Origin: Flavobacteriales bacterium UBA6057
Lineage (GTDB): Bacteria > Bacteroidota > Bacteroidia > Flavobacteriales_G > Salibacteraceae
Direction of reading: 5' to 3'
Length of the DNA stretch: 64,000 nucleotides
NCBI GenBank assembly: GCA_002428995.1
Contig: DIYJ01000009.1
Coordinates: 62,001 to 126,000 of the forward strand
Shown piece after piece: positions 16,265-26,070 of this stretch (position 1 is its first letter; the number at the start of each line of letters is the position of its first letter). The notes beneath the pieces were generated by a model. It saw only the letters and a list, made by a program, of their open reading frames with translations. It was not told the DNA's origin and did no database searches. Made by a program: the position numbers and the translations under genes.

Positions 16265-17256
16265 GCTACCATCAGTTCAGCTTCCTTCATGCCTGAGTAG
16301 CGCTTTCGGTAAGCCGATGGTGAAATGGAAGTGTAGCGCTTAAACAGCTTCAGGAACGAACCGTAATCATCGTAACCTACGGAAGTAGAGATTTGATCTA
16401 CGGGAACATCCTGGCTTTCGAGCATCTTCTTGGCGGCTTCGATTCTCAATCGTTGCAGGTATTCAATCGGAGTATTGCCCGTAGCACGCTTAAACCTTCT
16501 CAGGAACGTGCGTTGACTCATGCAAGCTTCTGATGCCAGTTGAGTCATGCTCACGTCTCCACCAAATCTTGTCTCGAGCGAGTTCTGAATATTCAGAATC
16601 TGATCATCGCCATGCTGTTTCTGCAGGTTGAAGATGCTGTAGCTCGCCTGAGGATCCTTGTAGAGATCGATGAGCATAGTCTTGCTCGCCATAATAGCGG
16701 TGTCATGCCCACAGTATTTTTCTACCAGGTACATGATCAGGTTGGTGAAGGTGAAAGCACCACCACTCGTGTAGATGCGACCTTCATCTACCAAAATCTT
16801 ATCGTCTTCAAGGCTGACATCCGGAAACATAGTCTTGAAGCGGTTGGCTCCGATCCAATGCGTTGTCGCTCGCTTTCCGTTGAGCAAACCGGTGCTGGCC
16901 AATAAAAAGGCACCCATGCAAATGCTCGCAATCTCAGCTCCCTTATAATACTGTCGCTTGATAAAGTCGACCATCTCATGGCCGGTATTCAACACCTCGT
17001 CCAGTCGATCAGGATCGATGGCACTGATGACCACGAGGTCGTATTTTTCATCTGTAGTGAGAGCGGTATTTATTGACAGGAATTGATTGGATGATCCTGG
17101 TTCAGCAGAATGTCCTACATAGCTAACTTCAAGTTTGTCACCGGTGTAATAAGGATACAAGCTCTTGAAGATTGCATTTGACTTGGTAAAGATGTCATAG
17201 GGGCCTGTTACGGTCGATGGAACGGAACCTGGGAAAGCTAAAATGGCAATTTTCAT
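16261..17256 (-). CDS. GlxA-type transcriptional regulator (DJ-1/PfpI domain plus AraC HTH)
   Basis: A 331-residue protein. Residues 1-175 form a DJ-1/PfpI amidotransferase-like domain (MKIAILAFPGSVPSTVTGPYD; SICMGAFLLASTGLLNGKRATTHW, with the nucleophile-elbow-type cysteine in ICMGA), and residues about 220-325 form an AraC-family double HTH (RTFLRRFKRATGNTPIEYLQ; DQISTSVGYDDYGSFLKLFKRYTSISPSAYRKRY). GlxA-like regulators sense unknown small molecules and activate nearby or distant genes. Transcribed alone, with a 376-nt region upstream. Confidence 0.92.
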   Translation of the reverse strand: MKIAILAFPGSVPSTVTGPYDIFTKSNAIFKSLYPYYTGDKLEVSYVGHSAEPGSSNQFLSINTALTTDEKYDLVVISAIDPDRLDEVLNTGHEMVDFIKRQYYKGAEIASICMGAFLLASTGLLNGKRATTHWIGANRFKTMFPDVSLEDDKILVDEGRIYTSGGAFTFTNLIMYLVEKYCGHDTAIMASKTMLIDLYKDPQASYSIFNLQKQHGDDQILNIQNSLETRFGGDVSMTQLASEACMSQRTFLRRFKRATGNTPIEYLQRLRIEAAKKMLESQDVPVDQISTSVGYDDYGSFLKLFKRYTSISPSAYRKRYSGMKEAELMVA

Positions 17257-17632
17257 TGGGTCGTTGGATTGTATGGGTTTGGTGTTGTGCGCTACTGAAA
17301 ACTAAAGACGGGCATTTAACATTTAGGGTTGATCCTTAGCTTGAAAGATGTTAGATGTTTTCATGTTGTCCATCAATCAATACCCCGTGATCATTGGGTT
17401 TAAGGATGCTTTTTTGTTTGTCATAACTTTCTTAAGGGCATGCGATATTGATCTCATTTGCCCCATGATTATTTGATTTAGGCATCACAAACAGAACATT
17501 GTTTTGAGCCCGTTTCAATGCTCATCAGGAGCATCTGCAAGGGAATAAACGTCCGTTTTCTCAGGATCGTTTGCCGTGGGCAGAAATGACGATCAGTTTT
17601 GGCCGATCAGTCAAAATAGTGATGCCGATTGT
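17257..17632. other. Intergenic region between the GlxA-type regulator and the DUF3857 gene
   Basis: 376 nt at lower GC than its surroundings, upstream of the regulator and downstream of the DUF3857 gene. I see no gene, tRNA or strong terminator. It contains two CGATCAGT words 16 nt apart near 17590-17615. It may hold the regulator's own promoter and operator, but no box can be named with confidence. Confidence 0.4.
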
Positions 17633-19723
17633 CTAGTTAGGAATACAAAGAATGGATGCTTCGCGTGCTGCGCGTGCAGCTTTCAAAATGACGCTTACCT
17701 GGTCAATTCCGTCAGCTGGTATTTGATTCGATTTGATAACGAATTTTGAATAGACGTTAATTAGGTTGTTGTCCCCCGTAGATACCTCTAGCTGATAGCT
17801 TCCGTATTCATTCTCGATGAGCACATTCTCAGGAAGTGTTAGAGTGCCATCAAAGCCCTGTAAGTCAAGCTGGAAGCTCACTACATCGGATCCCTGGAAG
17901 TCAGGGTAGTAGGCCAGCGTTCTTTCTGAGTCACCCGGTTCTGAAGGAATCAAGTGATTTAACCAGGCTCCGATTTGGTAACGGTTTGGGTCACTCGCAG
18001 GTAATTTGTATGTGCATTTGAAGGACGTCAAAAACGGGCTCGTTTCCGAAGAGGAAAGCACTTGCATTTGGATGGAGGCGCTGTCGTTTACTCCTTGCCA
18101 TATAGGAGTGTAATAGAAATCAGGGACGCGGTGCACCTGCTCATTGTGCAGGTAGAGGCTGCGTGTGAGCGTGCTGTATTGGCCGGATAAGTTGAGTCGT
18201 CCTTGCACCAGTGCTTCTGATGCATTTTCTGCAACCGTGATCCTGGCGTTGAGCTGTCGCGTGTTTTCAGCGAGCGTATTTGCCGGAATGGTCACTGGGA
18301 TCGTTTGTCCGATGGTCACTTTTCCATCTTGTATGGTGAGCCGGTCAGGATGAACATTGCCCAGGAGTGTGATTTCGGTGCCCTGCAGGTAGAAAGGGAG
18401 TTCGTCAGAGAAGAAGCCCGTTCGATTGGTTTTGGGCAGGAACAACCTGATTCCATTGGGATCCATGGCAGCAAAGAAGAAGTCGTTAAGCGCTGCTCCC
18501 TTGAAGTAGTAATTAGAGAGGACTCCCGATCGTTTGTCCATGGCATAGGCCAGAGCGCCTCCACTGTTGGTGTGGTAAAACATGGCCACGTACAACCGGT
18601 GCCTGATAGCATCACTCAGCACTTGTTCATCAAGGGCTTTGGAGATCACTTGGTTATGGGCACCATTTCGTTTGTACACCTTGATGCTGGGGTCGTATCC
18701 AAAGTCTTTCACCATGTGATGGTGCATTTTCACCATGCGCTGAATCGGTGAATCAGACGAATCACAAACCTGCGCTTCCAGCATTCTGAATTCTCGCGCA
18801 TTCTTAGAGAAAATGCCGTTTTTCATGGCACTTACATCCTCCCAGAATCCTTTGGTGCGCTCTGAGCTCAACGCGAACAGAGTAGGGAGCTCTGCCTGAC
18901 CTGAGCCCAAACTTCTGAAGGAGGCATACATGTCCATCCGGTTGAAGGAAAGTTGAACGTAAGGCAGCTCTGTGTAGGGACGCGATTGTATTTCGTGAAG
19001 ACATCCTGGTAGATTCTCTCTGTGCCATTGTTCCTCGACTCTTTTGTGCTCTGCCTCACGAACCCGATCCGGCAGGTCACCATTCATGTAGTCGATTCTC
19101 CATTGCAATTCCTTCGGATAAGAGATGGTGAGATCATAGGATTCTTTGTCCAGGAAGGAGTGATGAAACAAGCGGATGCTCCATAACTCGAACGGATTTC
19201 GGATCATAGGAGCTTCCCAGGCGTACGTGATACGCACCAAATCACCCTTCTTCAAGCCCGCTGTCACCAGAGAGTAGGTGGTGATGAAAGGATCCACAAA
19301 CGTTCTTTCCAGCGGATTGAACACAGTGCCGCGCTCCAGTTTGGCCTTGCTTTTCAGTTTAGACCAGCTCCTTCCATCCGAAGAGCGTTCGGCTAAGAAG
19401 TTCTCGATCTTGACATCATCGATGAAAAAATCGAAGGTCCAATGCTCGGGTGCCATTGGCTGAAAAGTAGGATCAATGGTCTGAGGAACCCGGTATTGTT
19501 TCAGAAGATCCAGGTTCTCAGGATCGAGGATTTCGTACACAACTTCTACCTCCCAGGTGAAGGTGATGAACTCGGGTTTTATTCCCCGTACCTGGATGTT
19601 GACGTTTTCAGACTTGATGCGCAACGGTTGAGCAGCATGCACCCACAAACCGATTCCCATGAAGCATAGAATGACGAACCAATGCTTGCATGACGCGGTC
19701 AGTGCTTGTTGCCCGGAAGCCAT
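17633..19723 (-). CDS. Secreted DUF3857/transglutaminase-like protein with degenerate catalytic core
   Basis: A 696-residue exported protein (hydrophobic signal about residues 13-30 ending HAAQ). Residues about 35-260 match the DUF3857 beta domain found in front of transglutaminase-like cores, residues about 320-440 correspond to that core, and the rest is beta-rich. The catalytic cysteine position holds Ser370 (VLSDAIRHRLYVAM), the histidine position holds Asp414 (ALNDFFFAAMD) and the third residue is not evident, so it is probably not an active enzyme. The gene starts 2 nt after the stop of the oligopeptidase gene, so the two form an operon. Confidence 0.78.
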   Translation of the reverse strand: MASGQQALTASCKHWFVILCFMGIGLWVHAAQPLRIKSENVNIQVRGIKPEFITFTWEVEVVYEILDPENLDLLKQYRVPQTIDPTFQPMAPEHWTFDFFIDDVKIENFLAERSSDGRSWSKLKSKAKLERGTVFNPLERTFVDPFITTYSLVTAGLKKGDLVRITYAWEAPMIRNPFELWSIRLFHHSFLDKESYDLTISYPKELQWRIDYMNGDLPDRVREAEHKRVEEQWHRENLPGCLHEIQSRPYTELPYVQLSFNRMDMYASFRSLGSGQAELPTLFALSSERTKGFWEDVSAMKNGIFSKNAREFRMLEAQVCDSSDSPIQRMVKMHHHMVKDFGYDPSIKVYKRNGAHNQVISKALDEQVLSDAIRHRLYVAMFYHTNSGGALAYAMDKRSGVLSNYYFKGAALNDFFFAAMDPNGIRLFLPKTNRTGFFSDELPFYLQGTEITLLGNVHPDRLTIQDGKVTIGQTIPVTIPANTLAENTRQLNARITVAENASEALVQGRLNLSGQYSTLTRSLYLHNEQVHRVPDFYYTPIWQGVNDSASIQMQVLSSSETSPFLTSFKCTYKLPASDPNRYQIGAWLNHLIPSEPGDSERTLAYYPDFQGSDVVSFQLDLQGFDGTLTLPENVLIENEYGSYQLEVSTGDNNLINVYSKFVIKSNQIPADGIDQVSVILKAARAAREASILCIPN

Positions 19724-19725
19724 GC

Positions 19726-21849
19726 CTAGCTGTTTTCCAGGGTCAGGAAGAAGGCGTATTCCAATGCGATCTCCTTATAGGCTTCAAAGCGCCCACTGGC
19801 ACCTCCGTGTCCAAACTCCATGTTGATATGAAAAAGGAGCAAGTTGTCATCCGTTTTCTTTTCGCGCAGGAGGGCTACCCATTTAGCGGGTTCCCAGTAC
19901 TGAACCTGAGAGTCGTGCAATCCGGTAGTCACCAACAGGTTTGGATAGGCCTTGGCCTCCACGTTGTCATATGGTGAATAGGCCTTGATGTAGTGATAGT
20001 ACTCTTCATCCTTTGGATTGCCCCATTCGCTGAACTCGCCTGTAGTTAATGGAATGCTCTCATCCAGCATCGTGGTTACCACATCCACAAAGGGCACTGC
20101 AGCAATCACACCTTTCCACAAATCCGGGCGCATGTTGATGACCGCTCCCATCAGCAAGCCTCCGGCACTGCCGCCTAAAGCGTACAGGTGATCTGTGCTC
20201 GTGTATCCCTGGTCAACCAATGCCTGTCCGCAATCGATGAAATCATTGAAGGTGTTCATCTTTTGGAGCATCTTACCTGAATCATACCACTCACGTCCCA
20301 TCATCTGGCCACCGCGAATGTGGGCAATGGCAAAAATGAACCCGCGATTCAAAAGACTTAATCGTGAAGGACTGAAGTAAGGCTCAATGATGGCTCCGTA
20401 AGAACCGTAACCATAAAGTACCAGTGGTGTCTCAGCCGAAGGCTTGGTGTCCTTGTGCTTCACAATCGAAACCGGAACCTTCGCACCATCGCGGGCGGTG
20501 ACCCAGAGCCGCTCTGCAACATAATCTGACTTATCAAAGCCTCCCAGGATTTCCTGTTCCTTTAGTACTGTTCGTTCGCGGGAGTTCATGTCAAATTCAA
20601 TGACCGAGCTCGGAGTAGTTAGACTCTGGTAATTCAGGCGAAGCTTGGAGGTATTGAAGTCAGGATTCACCGTTGTGCCTGCGGTGAAAACGTCTTCTTC
20701 AAAATCGATGTAGTAGTCTTCGCTTTCATCCCAGGTCATGATTCTCATGTGCGTCAACGCCTCAGACTTTTCAGTCAACACCAGATGTGTGCTGAACACG
20801 TCAATGTCCTCCAGCAAAACACCCTCGCGGTGCGCGATTACTTCCTCCCAGTTTGAGACATCCGTGTTTCCCTCCGTAGTTTTCATCAACCGGAAGTTCT
20901 GCGCTTCATGGTTGGTCAACACGTAGAAAGTGTTTTCAAAGTGCGCTAAGCCATATTCGAGCTCCGGCTGTCTCGCCTGGAAAGTGCGCCATTCACCGTT
21001 CGGATCATCGGCCGGCAGTATGTTGTATTCATCGGAAGTGCTGGCGTAGCTGTGGATGTAAATCCACTTCTTGGATTTCGACTTTCCAACCCCCACGCTG
21101 TAGGTTGCATCCTCTTCATGAAATACTTCTACATCTTCTGACGCAGGAGTACCTAACACGTGCTTGAAAATCTTGTAGGCTCTGAGCGTGCCTTCTTCCT
21201 TGCGTGTGTAGAACACCGTCTTGTTGTCGTTGGCCCACGTGCAACCGCCTGCAGTATTTTCAATCTTGTCCTCCAGATATTCCCCTGTTTCCAGATTCTT
21301 AAATCGGATGGTATAAATCCTTCGGCTGAGCGTGTCTTCACCAAAGGCCATGATCTGGTTGCTGGTACTGATGCTTTGACCAACCACTTGATAATAGCTG
21401 TAGCCTTCCGCCATCTCATTCACATTCATGAGGATTTGCTCTTCTGCATCCAGGCTGCCCTGCTTTCTGCAATAGATGGGATATTCCTTTCCGGTTTCGA
21501 ATCGGGTGTAATAGTAGTAGCCATCGTAGAGGTAGGGGACAGACTGATCGTCTTCCTTGATGCGACCTTTCAATTCTTCGAAAAGCTCGCTCTGAAGAGC
21601 GTCTGTCTCCTTCATCATGCTCTGCGTGTATGCATTCTCAGCATTGAGGTGCTCGATGATCTCCGGATCTTTGCGCTCCATGTCACGCATCCAGTAGTAG
21701 TTATCTGTTCTTACATCTCCATGTGTCTCAATCTCAAAGGGTACTTTTTTGGCGATGGGAGCTTGAGGAGCAGATTCAACGTTTTCGGAGGTCTTCATTT
21801 GACAGGAAGTTATAGCGATGGCTAAAAGAAAAAAATATGCTTTGTTCAT
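19726..21849 (-). CDS. Oligopeptidase B-like S9 serine peptidase, lipoprotein form
   Basis: Start ATG 21849 gives 707 residues with a lipoprotein signal (MNKAYFFLLAIAITSC, Cys16); the longer frame adds only a polar stretch. The protein has an N-terminal beta-propeller (about 35-430) and an alpha/beta hydrolase domain with catalytic Ser561 in GGSAGG, Asp646 in GLHDSQVQYWEPAKW and His681 in EFGHGG. It matches oligopeptidase B, which cuts short peptides after basic residues. Lipidation would place it in the envelope. Upstream partner of the DUF3857 gene. A TACATTCG box (21867-21874, minus strand) lies 17 nt before the ATG. Confidence 0.92.
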   Translation of the reverse strand: MNKAYFFLLAIAITSCQMKTSENVESAPQAPIAKKVPFEIETHGDVRTDNYYWMRDMERKDPEIIEHLNAENAYTQSMMKETDALQSELFEELKGRIKEDDQSVPYLYDGYYYYTRFETGKEYPIYCRKQGSLDAEEQILMNVNEMAEGYSYYQVVGQSISTSNQIMAFGEDTLSRRIYTIRFKNLETGEYLEDKIENTAGGCTWANDNKTVFYTRKEEGTLRAYKIFKHVLGTPASEDVEVFHEEDATYSVGVGKSKSKKWIYIHSYASTSDEYNILPADDPNGEWRTFQARQPELEYGLAHFENTFYVLTNHEAQNFRLMKTTEGNTDVSNWEEVIAHREGVLLEDIDVFSTHLVLTEKSEALTHMRIMTWDESEDYYIDFEEDVFTAGTTVNPDFNTSKLRLNYQSLTTPSSVIEFDMNSRERTVLKEQEILGGFDKSDYVAERLWVTARDGAKVPVSIVKHKDTKPSAETPLVLYGYGSYGAIIEPYFSPSRLSLLNRGFIFAIAHIRGGQMMGREWYDSGKMLQKMNTFNDFIDCGQALVDQGYTSTDHLYALGGSAGGLLMGAVINMRPDLWKGVIAAVPFVDVVTTMLDESIPLTTGEFSEWGNPKDEEYYHYIKAYSPYDNVEAKAYPNLLVTTGLHDSQVQYWEPAKWVALLREKKTDDNLLLFHINMEFGHGGASGRFEAYKEIALEYAFFLTLENS

Positions 21850-22054
21850 GATAGTGTGAAGGTGTGCGAATGTATCAACTGAGGGCAACCTTATAGCAAC
21901 ATGTGTGAATCAGATTTGAAATTGAATCTGTAAGAAGCAGGTCACGCCATTATCATGCTTTCATTCAGAAATCAGCTTATGTTCGTCAAGCTTCTGTTAT
22001 TCTCGGCTTCAATCAAAGTGGAACCCGCATATTTGCTCATTAATCGGACTAACC

Positions 22055-22711
22055 ATGAAGTTTTTTATTGATACTGCTAACCTGGAAGAGATTGGTGAAG
22101 CCATGGACCTCGGTGTGTTGGATGGGGTGACTACCAATCCATCGCTTATGGCCAAGGAAGGCATTACAGGAACTGAGAACATCAGAGCTCATTACCAGAA
22201 GATCTGCGAGATTGTAGAGGGTGATGTCAGTGCAGAAGTGATTAGCACCGATTTTCAAGGCATTATCAAGGAAGGAGAGGAGCTGGCCGCACTTCACGAG
22301 CAGATCGTAGTGAAGGTGCCCATGATCCGTGATGGGGTAAAAGCGCTTCGCTATTTTTCCGATAAAGGCATCCGAACGAACTGCACGTTGGTGTTCTCAT
22401 CCGGGCAGGCACTGCTCGCAGCCAAGGCAGGCGCTACCTATGTTTCACCCTTCATTGGAAGGCTGGATGATGTCTCTACTGAGGGTGTAGAGCTCATTGC
22501 AGACATTCGTCAGATCTATGACAACTTCTTGTTCGATACCCAGATTTTAGCGGCATCCATTCGCCATCCAATGCACATTGTGGAGTGTGCCCGCATTGGT
22601 GCTGATGTGGCTACATGCCCGCTGAAGCCCATTCTTTCGCTGCTGAATCATCCCTTGACCGATATCGGACTCGAAAAGTTTTTGAGCGATCATCGGAAGG
22701 CAGATTCGTAG
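22055..22711 (+). CDS. Small transaldolase / fructose-6-phosphate aldolase
   Basis: A 218-residue single-domain TIM-barrel of the short transaldolase (TalC/FSA) group: MKFFIDTANLEEI, DGVTTNPSLMAKEG, and the Schiff-base Lys87 in VVKVPM, followed by TLVFSSGQALLAAKAGATYVSPFIGRLDD in pieces. It carries out transfer of dihydroxyacetone units in the pentose phosphate pathway or cleaves fructose 6-phosphate; sequence alone does not decide which. A CATATTTG box about 19 nt upstream is a weak promoter. The next gene starts 24 nt after the stop. Confidence 0.93.
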   Translation: MKFFIDTANLEEIGEAMDLGVLDGVTTNPSLMAKEGITGTENIRAHYQKICEIVEGDVSAEVISTDFQGIIKEGEELAALHEQIVVKVPMIRDGVKALRYFSDKGIRTNCTLVFSSGQALLAAKAGATYVSPFIGRLDDVSTEGVELIADIRQIYDNFLFDTQILAASIRHPMHIVECARIGADVATCPLKPILSLLNHPLTDIGLEKFLSDHRKADS

Positions 22712-22735
22712 AATTGCCGATCTTTCAATCACCCT

Positions 22736-23995
22736 ATGATCAACCACCTCGTAAGATTCCGTGCTGCAATAGCCAGTTTTGGTCCGGGGCTCCTCTATGC
22801 CGGAGCTGCTGTTGGCGTTTCTCACTTGGTTCAAAGCACCAGAGCTGGCGCTGAGTTTGGCTATCAATTGCTGTTGGTGGTCATTATCGTCAACCTGATC
22901 AAGTACCCGATTTTCGAAATTGGACCCCGTTACGCTGCTGCTACTGGTGATACACTGTTAGACGGTTATCGCAAGCTTGGAGCATGGGCCGTTTGGTTGT
23001 ATGTGATCGTTTCTGTGACCACCATGTTCATCGTAATGGGGGCGATTGCCATTGTCACTGCGGGACTGTTTGCAAACTTACTGGAGCTCGACCTCGAAGC
23101 GGGCTTCCTGGCCGTAGTGTTACTGCTGATATCTGCTTTAATCCTCGGTTTTGGTCACTACAAGGTGCTCGACCGAACAATGAAGTTCATCATTGTTTTG
23201 CTCACTGTTTCTACGGTAGCAGCAGTGCTTACGGGATTGCTTCACAGCACTCCAAAGTTGGAAGAGTACCAGACCGCTTTTGACCTGAGCGACAAGAGTC
23301 ATTTGTTGTTCTTGGTGGCGCTTGTCGGCTGGATGCCTGCACCGATTGATTTGTCCATCTGGCACTCCGTCTGGTCCGTTTCAAAAAATCGCAGCCGCGC
23401 AGCCCGGGTAGAAATGAAGAGCGCCTTGCTCGATTTCAAGATCGGCTATTGGGGAACCATGCTGATCGCGGCATGCTTCCTCACTCTTGGAGCGATGCTC
23501 ATGTATGGTACACCTGAAAATACATCCGCGAGTGCCGTAGCTTTTGCAGGGCAAATCGTGCAGATGTACACCCAAAACCTTGGGAACTGGGCTTATCCCA
23601 TCATTGCCCTCGCGGCTTTCACCACCATGTTCAGCACCATGCTCACCTGCCTGGATGCTTTTCCGAGGACGCTTAGGCGGTCTACCAAGCTTCTGTTTCC
23701 TTCGTTAGACAGGCGCAGAAATCATGCTTCGCTGTATTGGTTTTGGATCTTTGTAACCTTCTTTGGCGCGAGCATTGTGCTGCTGAATCTGCACGCTAAC
23801 ATGAAGCAAATGGTAGACCTCGCCACCACCATTTCCTTTGTGGTAGCTCCACTACTTGCCATCCTCAACTTTGTGGTCATGAAGCGCGATGTGGCAAAGG
23901 AACATCAGCCTCCAAAAAGGCTCCAACACTTGAACATTTTGGCCATGGTCGCCTTGAGTTTGTTCAGTGTTTGGTTTATCCTCTACCGCTTTTGA
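22736..23995 (+). CDS. Nramp-fold transporter with atypical metal-site motifs
   Basis: A 419-residue protein with about eleven membrane helices and the Nramp-type start SFGPGLLYAG. The two hallmark motifs are changed: TM1 has GVSH (27-30) where metal transporters have DPGN, and TM6 has MPAPIDLSIW (200-209) in place of the MPH region. The fold assignment is therefore fair, but the substrate is unlikely to be Mn2+/Fe2+ bound in the usual way; other non-canonical Nramp branches (for example Mg2+ transporters) exist. It is 24 nt downstream of the transaldolase gene and possibly co-transcribed. Confidence 0.78.
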   Translation: MINHLVRFRAAIASFGPGLLYAGAAVGVSHLVQSTRAGAEFGYQLLLVVIIVNLIKYPIFEIGPRYAAATGDTLLDGYRKLGAWAVWLYVIVSVTTMFIVMGAIAIVTAGLFANLLELDLEAGFLAVVLLLISALILGFGHYKVLDRTMKFIIVLLTVSTVAAVLTGLLHSTPKLEEYQTAFDLSDKSHLLFLVALVGWMPAPIDLSIWHSVWSVSKNRSRAARVEMKSALLDFKIGYWGTMLIAACFLTLGAMLMYGTPENTSASAVAFAGQIVQMYTQNLGNWAYPIIALAAFTTMFSTMLTCLDAFPRTLRRSTKLLFPSLDRRRNHASLYWFWIFVTFFGASIVLLNLHANMKQMVDLATTISFVVAPLLAILNFVVMKRDVAKEHQPPKRLQHLNILAMVALSLFSVWFILYRF

Positions 23996-24031
23996 TCCGT
24001 CCAAGTATCTTTAGAGGCAATTTTTGGAAGT

Positions 24032-25939
24032 ATGAAGTCAGTTTTAGGTTTTCTCGCATCGTTGTTCTTCATTGTTGGGCTGCAGGCGCAGCACTTTACG
24101 TATAAGGTTGAGCAGAGAAACATCACCGAAGCCTGGATCACCGATCCCGGTAAGATGAATGATGAATTTGAGGTTTCTGTGAAGCACCTCGAAGGCCCCA
24201 TTCCCGGTGGATCCCTGAACAAGGAACAACAGAGAGAACTCAAGAAACTTGTTTCTGAAGAATACCCGCGAACCCTCAATCAGGCCTTGAGCGCGGCTCG
24301 TTCCAGTTCAGACTCGCTCACCATTGAAGATTCCTTTACTGCGCGCTTCTTCTTCAACAATACTCCGCTGGTAGGTGGTCAACCCAGCGACCACACGCTG
24401 GCCATTTCAGATGACAATAAATTGCTGGCATCCTACAACTCACAGCTTTGGGGCTATGACCTCGAAGCAGATACCTTTCTCTTTCAGGATAATGCCAAGC
24501 ACCCATCCTTCGTGCAGTTCCTGAATTTTTATGCCGATTCTACCTTCTCGTTGAACAACCCGTTTGACCCCAAGCTTTTTTACCATCCTGAGTACGATCG
24601 CTTCGTTTTTCTTTTTCTCACGGGGAGAGAGCCCAGCAACAGTGGTACCGTGGTCTCCTTTTCTTCCACGAACAATCCGGCAGATGAGTGGTACAGCTAT
24701 TTCCTGAGCGGCAATCCTTTGGATGATAACACCTGGACTGACTTTCCGCAGATTGCGTTCAATGGGCACAGCATGTACCTCACGCTCAATCAGCTTTATC
24801 CCGATAGTGGATGGGTGGAAGGGTTTGTGTATTCCGTGTGCTGGCAGCTCGATCTGGAAGGCGCCTTTGCTGGAGTCCGGCCATTGCCTACCAAGATCTG
24901 GAGTGACCTGAATTACGACAACGAGCCGATTCGATACTTAAGACCCGCCAATACAGGATTGGGGCCAGAAAGTGATTCCATGTTTTTTATTGGCAATCGT
25001 CCGTTTGACATTCAAAACGACACCTTCTTCCTGTTGCGGATGGAAGGAGATGTGAATGACCTCTCCACCAATGCCAATGCAGTTGCGCTTCAAACCGATG
25101 TGCCTTATGGGTATCCGCCCTACGCCATCCAACCAGATGGTCACCTGTTTTGGACCAATGATGCACGTGCACTTGGTGCCGTCCGCTTTGGCAATGAGTT
25201 GCATTGGGTAGGCAATACGCTCGATCCCGCTTCAGGAGGAGTTGGTATTTACCATGGCGTGATCACTGATTTGGCAAATCCCTCCATAACAGGGAACATC
25301 ATTAAACACCCTACCCGCGACCTTGGCTTCCCCAATATCTGTTACATGGGTAAAAATCCTGGGGATAATGAAGTGGCTATTTTCTTCAATCATACTTCTG
25401 CTACTGCCCCTGCCGGTAATTCCATTGTTTTCTACGATCAAAACCGTGAGTACGGACCGATTCAAACGTTGCAAACCGGTACGGATCCGGTAGATCGTCA
25501 AACCACGTTGGAAGAGCGCTGGGGAGACTACACGGGCATTCAGCGTAAGTACAACGAGAGTCAGCGCATGTGGGTGGCTGGTTACCGGGGAATTACGGGC
25601 AATAGAAACGGAATTTGGATCACTGAGCTTTCCGGTCCTGATGACTGGCCTCTTTCTGTGCGCGATTCCGAGCCACAGAAAGACCTCGTAGTCGTTTATC
25701 CAAACCCAACGGCTGATCGTGTAAGTGTACAATTCAGCGTGACCGATGGGAACAGACATACCGAAGTGTCTCTCTTTGATGGCAGCGGAAAACTCGTCAA
25801 AGTATTGGCAAGAGGCACGCTGAAGCCCGGAGATCATGAACTCTCATTCACGATGCAATCCTTGCCAGCGGGTAATTATAACCTCGTGATTCAATCCGGT
25901 GGAGAAGCGCTGCTCACAGAGCAGATTGTGCGTCAGTAA
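24032..25939 (+). CDS. T9SS type A-sorted secreted protein, beta-propeller-like
   Basis: A 635-residue protein with a signal peptide (MKSVLGFLASLFFIVGLQAQ) and a C-terminal type IX sorting domain from about residue 550 (VVYPNPTADRVSVQFS; SLPAGNYNLVIQSG; ending EQIVRQ). The middle has repeated beta strands with Asp/Asn-rich turns and fragments such as FLTGREPSNSGTVVSFSSTNNPADEWYSYFL that suggest a propeller of unknown function. It is expected to cross the outer membrane by T9SS and be attached or released. A TATCTTTA sequence 16-24 nt upstream is a possible -7 box. No clear partner genes. Confidence 0.88.
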   Translation: MKSVLGFLASLFFIVGLQAQHFTYKVEQRNITEAWITDPGKMNDEFEVSVKHLEGPIPGGSLNKEQQRELKKLVSEEYPRTLNQALSAARSSSDSLTIEDSFTARFFFNNTPLVGGQPSDHTLAISDDNKLLASYNSQLWGYDLEADTFLFQDNAKHPSFVQFLNFYADSTFSLNNPFDPKLFYHPEYDRFVFLFLTGREPSNSGTVVSFSSTNNPADEWYSYFLSGNPLDDNTWTDFPQIAFNGHSMYLTLNQLYPDSGWVEGFVYSVCWQLDLEGAFAGVRPLPTKIWSDLNYDNEPIRYLRPANTGLGPESDSMFFIGNRPFDIQNDTFFLLRMEGDVNDLSTNANAVALQTDVPYGYPPYAIQPDGHLFWTNDARALGAVRFGNELHWVGNTLDPASGGVGIYHGVITDLANPSITGNIIKHPTRDLGFPNICYMGKNPGDNEVAIFFNHTSATAPAGNSIVFYDQNREYGPIQTLQTGTDPVDRQTTLEERWGDYTGIQRKYNESQRMWVAGYRGITGNRNGIWITELSGPDDWPLSVRDSEPQKDLVVVYPNPTADRVSVQFSVTDGNRHTEVSLFDGSGKLVKVLARGTLKPGDHELSFTMQSLPAGNYNLVIQSGGEALLTEQIVRQ

Positions 25940-26057
25940 GGCTGATTTACCTCTTCCGGACTTCTTTGATGGGGGTTACTGCAACAGGCGCAGCTACCCT
26001 GAAAGCCTTTTGCTTTTTAGTGATGCAATAGCCGCTTCTAACCTATAGTCGAGCTTT

Positions 26058-26065
26058 TACATTTG
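26058..26065 (+). promoter_or_regulatory. Promoter -7 box (TACATTTG) 5 nt from start codon
   Basis: TACATTTG fits TAnnTTTG and ends 5 nt before the ATG of the ABC-F gene at 26071, predicting transcription start at or next to the start codon. Confidence 0.55.
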
Positions 26066-26070
26066 CACCC

